From the NCBI GenBank assembly GCA_934457515.1, contig CAKSHV010000084.1:1-6680 (forward strand): a DNA stretch of 6,680 nt. Direction: 5' to 3'. The translations under genes and the position numbers were made by a program. Below the pieces are notes generated by a model that was given only the letters and a program-made list of their open reading frames with translations, ran no database searches and was not told the origin of the DNA. Positions 6,342 to 6,680 of this stretch are shown here, piece after piece (the stretch's first letter is position 1; each line of letters begins with the position of its first letter). This stretch comes from an uncultured Clostridia bacterium. GTDB taxonomy: Bacteria; Bacillota; Clostridia; RGIG6154.

Positions 6342-6680
6342 GTGTTCCTGATTTTTCTGGTCTCGCTGCTGACGTTTATGGTTATGCAGCTTTTGCCGGG
6401 CGATCCGGCGACCATTGCGCTGGGCGACTCTGCGACAGCGGAAGAAATTCAGGCATATCGCGACGAATATGGATTGAACGATCCGCTCCTTGTGCAGTAT
6501 TGGAACTGGATCACGAATATTGTGCTTCATGGTAATTTCGGCAAATCCATTCTTAACGCCCGAGATGTGACTGCGTTTATAAACGAACGTCTGCCAAACT
6601 CGATTTCCATTGGCTTGCCTGGTTTGATTTTCGGCGTCATTTTTGGCTTGTTAATCGGCGTCATTTCCGCAGTCAAGCGC
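6333..6680 (+). CDS. DppB/OppB-family ABC transporter permease, fragment lacking its own start; runs off the right edge
   Basis: This family forms one half of the membrane channel of dipeptide, oligopeptide or nickel ABC importers. In the numbering of the continuous frame, residues 301-322 are a first transmembrane helix (SVFLIFLVSLLTFMVMQLL). They are followed by PGDPA (323-327), the YGLNDPLLVQYWNW block (347-360), GNFGKSI (368-374), ERLPNS (386-391) and the start of a second helix (392-413), an order characteristic of the DppB subunit. The usual amino-terminal M-x-KY-x-KR stretch of about 8-10 residues is missing, replaced by beta-galactosidase sequence, and no start codon with a ribosome binding site lies at the join. 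The rest of the gene and any dppC/D/F partners are beyond the window. Peptide versus nickel specificity cannot be told. GC and codon use differ only slightly from the preceding part. Confidence 0.85.

Noticed and set aside
6282..6530. An 82-residue minus-strand open frame spanning the galactosidase/permease junction
   Set aside because: It is antisense to two recognisable protein families and shows no domain; it only exists because the two sequences are joined.

Overview
The window looks like a chromosomal piece of a low-to-mid GC Gram-positive bacterium of the Clostridia (Bacillota), probably an uncultured gut-type lineage. The evidence is the tig-clpP-clpX gene order, strong AGGAGG-type ribosome binding sites before nearly every gene, the clostridial character of the proteins, and AT-rich sigma-A-like promoters. 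I see no rRNA, tRNA, CRISPR array, insertion sequence or phage gene.

Left part (1-5166, all on the minus strand, so read right to left): thrC (threonine synthase), a small metallophosphoesterase starting with TTG, tig (trigger factor), clpP and the first 183 codons of clpX, which leaves the window at base 1. Trigger factor, ClpP and ClpX form the classic housekeeping protein quality-control cluster: a ribosome-bound chaperone followed by the peptidase and its AAA+ unfoldase. A good promoter with two overlapping dyads precedes tig, so tig-clpP-clpX probably has its own transcription start, while thrC and the phosphoesterase (38 nt apart) probably form an upstream unit. The trigger factor is unusual: its normal body of about 430 residues is followed by a histone-H1-like tail of about 67 residues made of repeated KKPAAKK/TTTKK blocks.

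Middle (5167-5429): a divergent intergenic region. It holds a leftward promoter for thrC, an AT-rich tract upstream of it, a rightward promoter for the next gene, and a GC hairpin followed by seven T residues when read leftward (a candidate leftward terminator) inside the short leader of the rightward gene.

Right part (5430-6680, plus strand): one frame stays open for 417 codons to the window end but encodes two unrelated proteins. Codons 1 to about 300 are the amino-terminal part of a LacZ-type GH2 beta-galactosidase. From about codon 302 the protein becomes the amino-terminal part of a DppB/OppB-family ABC transporter permease. The switch is abrupt and lies in mid-domain for the galactosidase. 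A chimeric assembly join or a deletion/recombination scar is more likely than a functional fusion. This join and the trigger factor tail are the two things most worth checking. I found no convincing new multi-gene system.
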